Assembly (NCBI GenBank): GCA_029213105.1
Contig: JARGNS010000217.1
Span: 1 to 6,457, forward strand
DNA length: 6,457 bases
Direction of reading: 5' to 3'
Origin: Planctomycetota bacterium
Lineage (GTDB): Bacteria > Planctomycetota > PLA2 > JAEUHO01
The position numbers and the translations under genes were made by a program. This document shows, piece by piece, positions 5,433 to 6,457 of the stretch; the stretch's first letter is position 1; the number at the start of each line of letters is the position of its first letter. The notes below the pieces were generated by a model. That model was not told where the DNA came from and made no database searches. It saw nothing but the letters and a program-made list of their open reading frames with translations.

Positions 5433-6145
5433 GCGAGCAGTCGGCCCAGGGCGAGGTCCAGCGCCGCGTCGAAGGGCGCGCGCTCGAGGGGACCCGCACC
5501 CGTCTTCAGGCTGAAGAAGTGGTTGAGTCCGTGCAGCACCTGCAGCTGCGCGTGGGCCGGCAGGTTGGCGGCCAACTCCTCGGGCGGCGCGACCACGTCC
5601 TGGTCGCCGACGAGTACCTCGGCGGGGACCGTCAGGCTGCGTAGGTTCTCGAGGACTTCGGAGTCCAGGTTGGCTTCGGAGAGCGGCCGCCCGAGCAGCA
5701 GGTTGCCGAAGTCCCGCCGGGAGGTGGGCACGCGGGTGGCGGGGGCGAGCAGCAGCACCCCGTCGAGGGCCGGGGCCTTGGCGCCGCCGCGGTGCAGCAG
5801 CCAGGCCAGGGAACGCGAGCCGTAGCTGAAGCCCGCCCCGAGCAGGGGGCCGTGGGGAACGCGCCGGCGCAAGTCCTGGACGGCCATGCGCCAGTCGTCG
5901 AGGTGGCCTGGGAAGTCCTTGCGGTCGCCTTCGCTCAGGCCGACGCCGCGGAAGTCGAAGCGCAGGGCCGTCAGCCCGTGGGCGGCGGCGCGCTCGCAGG
6001 TGGCGACCACCACGGAGTGATCCATGTTGCCGCCGTGGGCGGGATGCGGATGGGCGACGACGACCGCGCCGCGGACCGTCCCCGTGGCCGGATGCAGGCG
6101 TGCATCGATGCGGTGGATGCCGGAGACGAAGGTGACCTCGCGCAT
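5429..6145 (-). CDS. Alpha/beta hydrolase (COG2945-like)
   Basis: A 238-aa probably cytoplasmic serine hydrolase; substrate unknown. No signal peptide is visible. The oxyanion-hole region AHPHPAHGGNMDHSVV (31-46) is typical of the small-hydrolase group often called 'alpha/beta superfamily hydrolase' (COG2945 or Xaa-Pro dipeptidyl-peptidase-like). The nucleophile elbow is GFSYG (105-109, S107). FDFRGVGLSEG (63-73) follows the usual strand-4 pattern. The acid is probably D183 in VGDQDVVAP, and the catalytic histidine H209 in GLNHFF. All three triad residues are thus present and the protein is full length. The ATG at 6145 has no clear ribosome binding site, so a leaderless or coupled start is possible; it lies 61 bp after the stop of the partial gene on the same strand. 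Its stop shares a CTAG with pyrI. Confidence 0.93.
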   Translation of the reverse strand: MREVTFVSGIHRIDARLHPATGTVRGAVVVAHPHPAHGGNMDHSVVVATCERAAAHGLTALRFDFRGVGLSEGDRKDFPGHLDDWRMAVQDLRRRVPHGPLLGAGFSYGSRSLAWLLHRGGAKAPALDGVLLLAPATRVPTSRRDFGNLLLGRPLSEANLDSEVLENLRSLTVPAEVLVGDQDVVAPPEELAANLPAHAQLQVLHGLNHFFSLKTGAGPLERAPFDAALDLALGRLLA

Positions 6146-6191
6146 GGGCGCAGGGTAGGGGCAGCGGCGCGTGGGGGGCTACTCCGCCGGG

Positions 6192-6206
6192 GGCGCCTGC
6201 GGGCGC

Positions 6207-6207
<1 letters not shown>
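6192..6207 (-). terminator. Hairpin at the stop of the Ala/Pro-rich gene
   Basis: Two copies of the self-complementary GGCGCC (6192-6197 and 6202-6207) are separated by four bases and can form a 6-bp stem. On the minus strand the stem starts at the last base of the TAG stop codon. It may be a terminator or mRNA-end stem for the partial gene, but has no T-run, and read-through into the hydrolase gene is possible. Confidence 0.35.

Positions 6208-6457
<250 letters not shown>

Overview
The window comes from a bacterial chromosome that is very rich in G+C, with G or C at almost every third codon position. Genes are densely packed and none stands out in base composition. The best guess at the source is a high-GC planctomycete, or an uncultured relative. 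The main reason is an exported HEAT-like protein whose 'GYSWAGGSVSVDTGAAG' segment and C-terminal 'ITGEDF...W...NK' ending match, from memory, a style of protein common in that phylum. The many GTG starts and small exported proteins of unknown function fit as well. This is an inference: no rRNA or other strong marker gene is present.

Layout from left to right. (1) Positions 2-82 look like the last codons of an upstream gene, followed by a strong GC hairpin that abuts the ribosome binding site of a MoxR-type AAA+ ATPase gene (129-1229). (2) A 279-bp non-coding gap (1230-1508) holds two hairpins and a -10-like box. (3) Two exported proteins follow, encoded by genes that overlap by four bases (GTGA): a lysine-rich HEAT-like protein (1509-2369) and an unrecognised protein with an Ig-like tail (2366-3490). 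(4) A small convergent lipoprotein gene (3497-3898, minus strand) ends 6 bp from that pair. (5) Across a 122-bp divergent intergenic region lies pyrBI (4021-5432): the catalytic and regulatory chains of aspartate transcarbamoylase, also overlapping by four bases (ATGA). (6) An alpha/beta hydrolase gene (5429-6145, minus) meets pyrI tail to tail on a shared CTAG. (7) The Ala/Pro/Glu-rich C-terminal tail of a larger protein (6207-6457, minus) runs off the right edge and contains a hexanucleotide repeat.

Only pyrBI is a clear functional unit: the first committed step of pyrimidine synthesis with its nucleotide-sensing subunit. The HEAT-like protein and its overlapping partner are probably made in a fixed ratio and act together outside the cytoplasm, but their job is unknown. 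The MoxR ATPase has no DUF58 or VWA partner gene downstream. I see no mobile element, CRISPR array, tRNA, rRNA or phage gene. I find no convincing new multi-gene system; the coupled exported pair is the least explained part.
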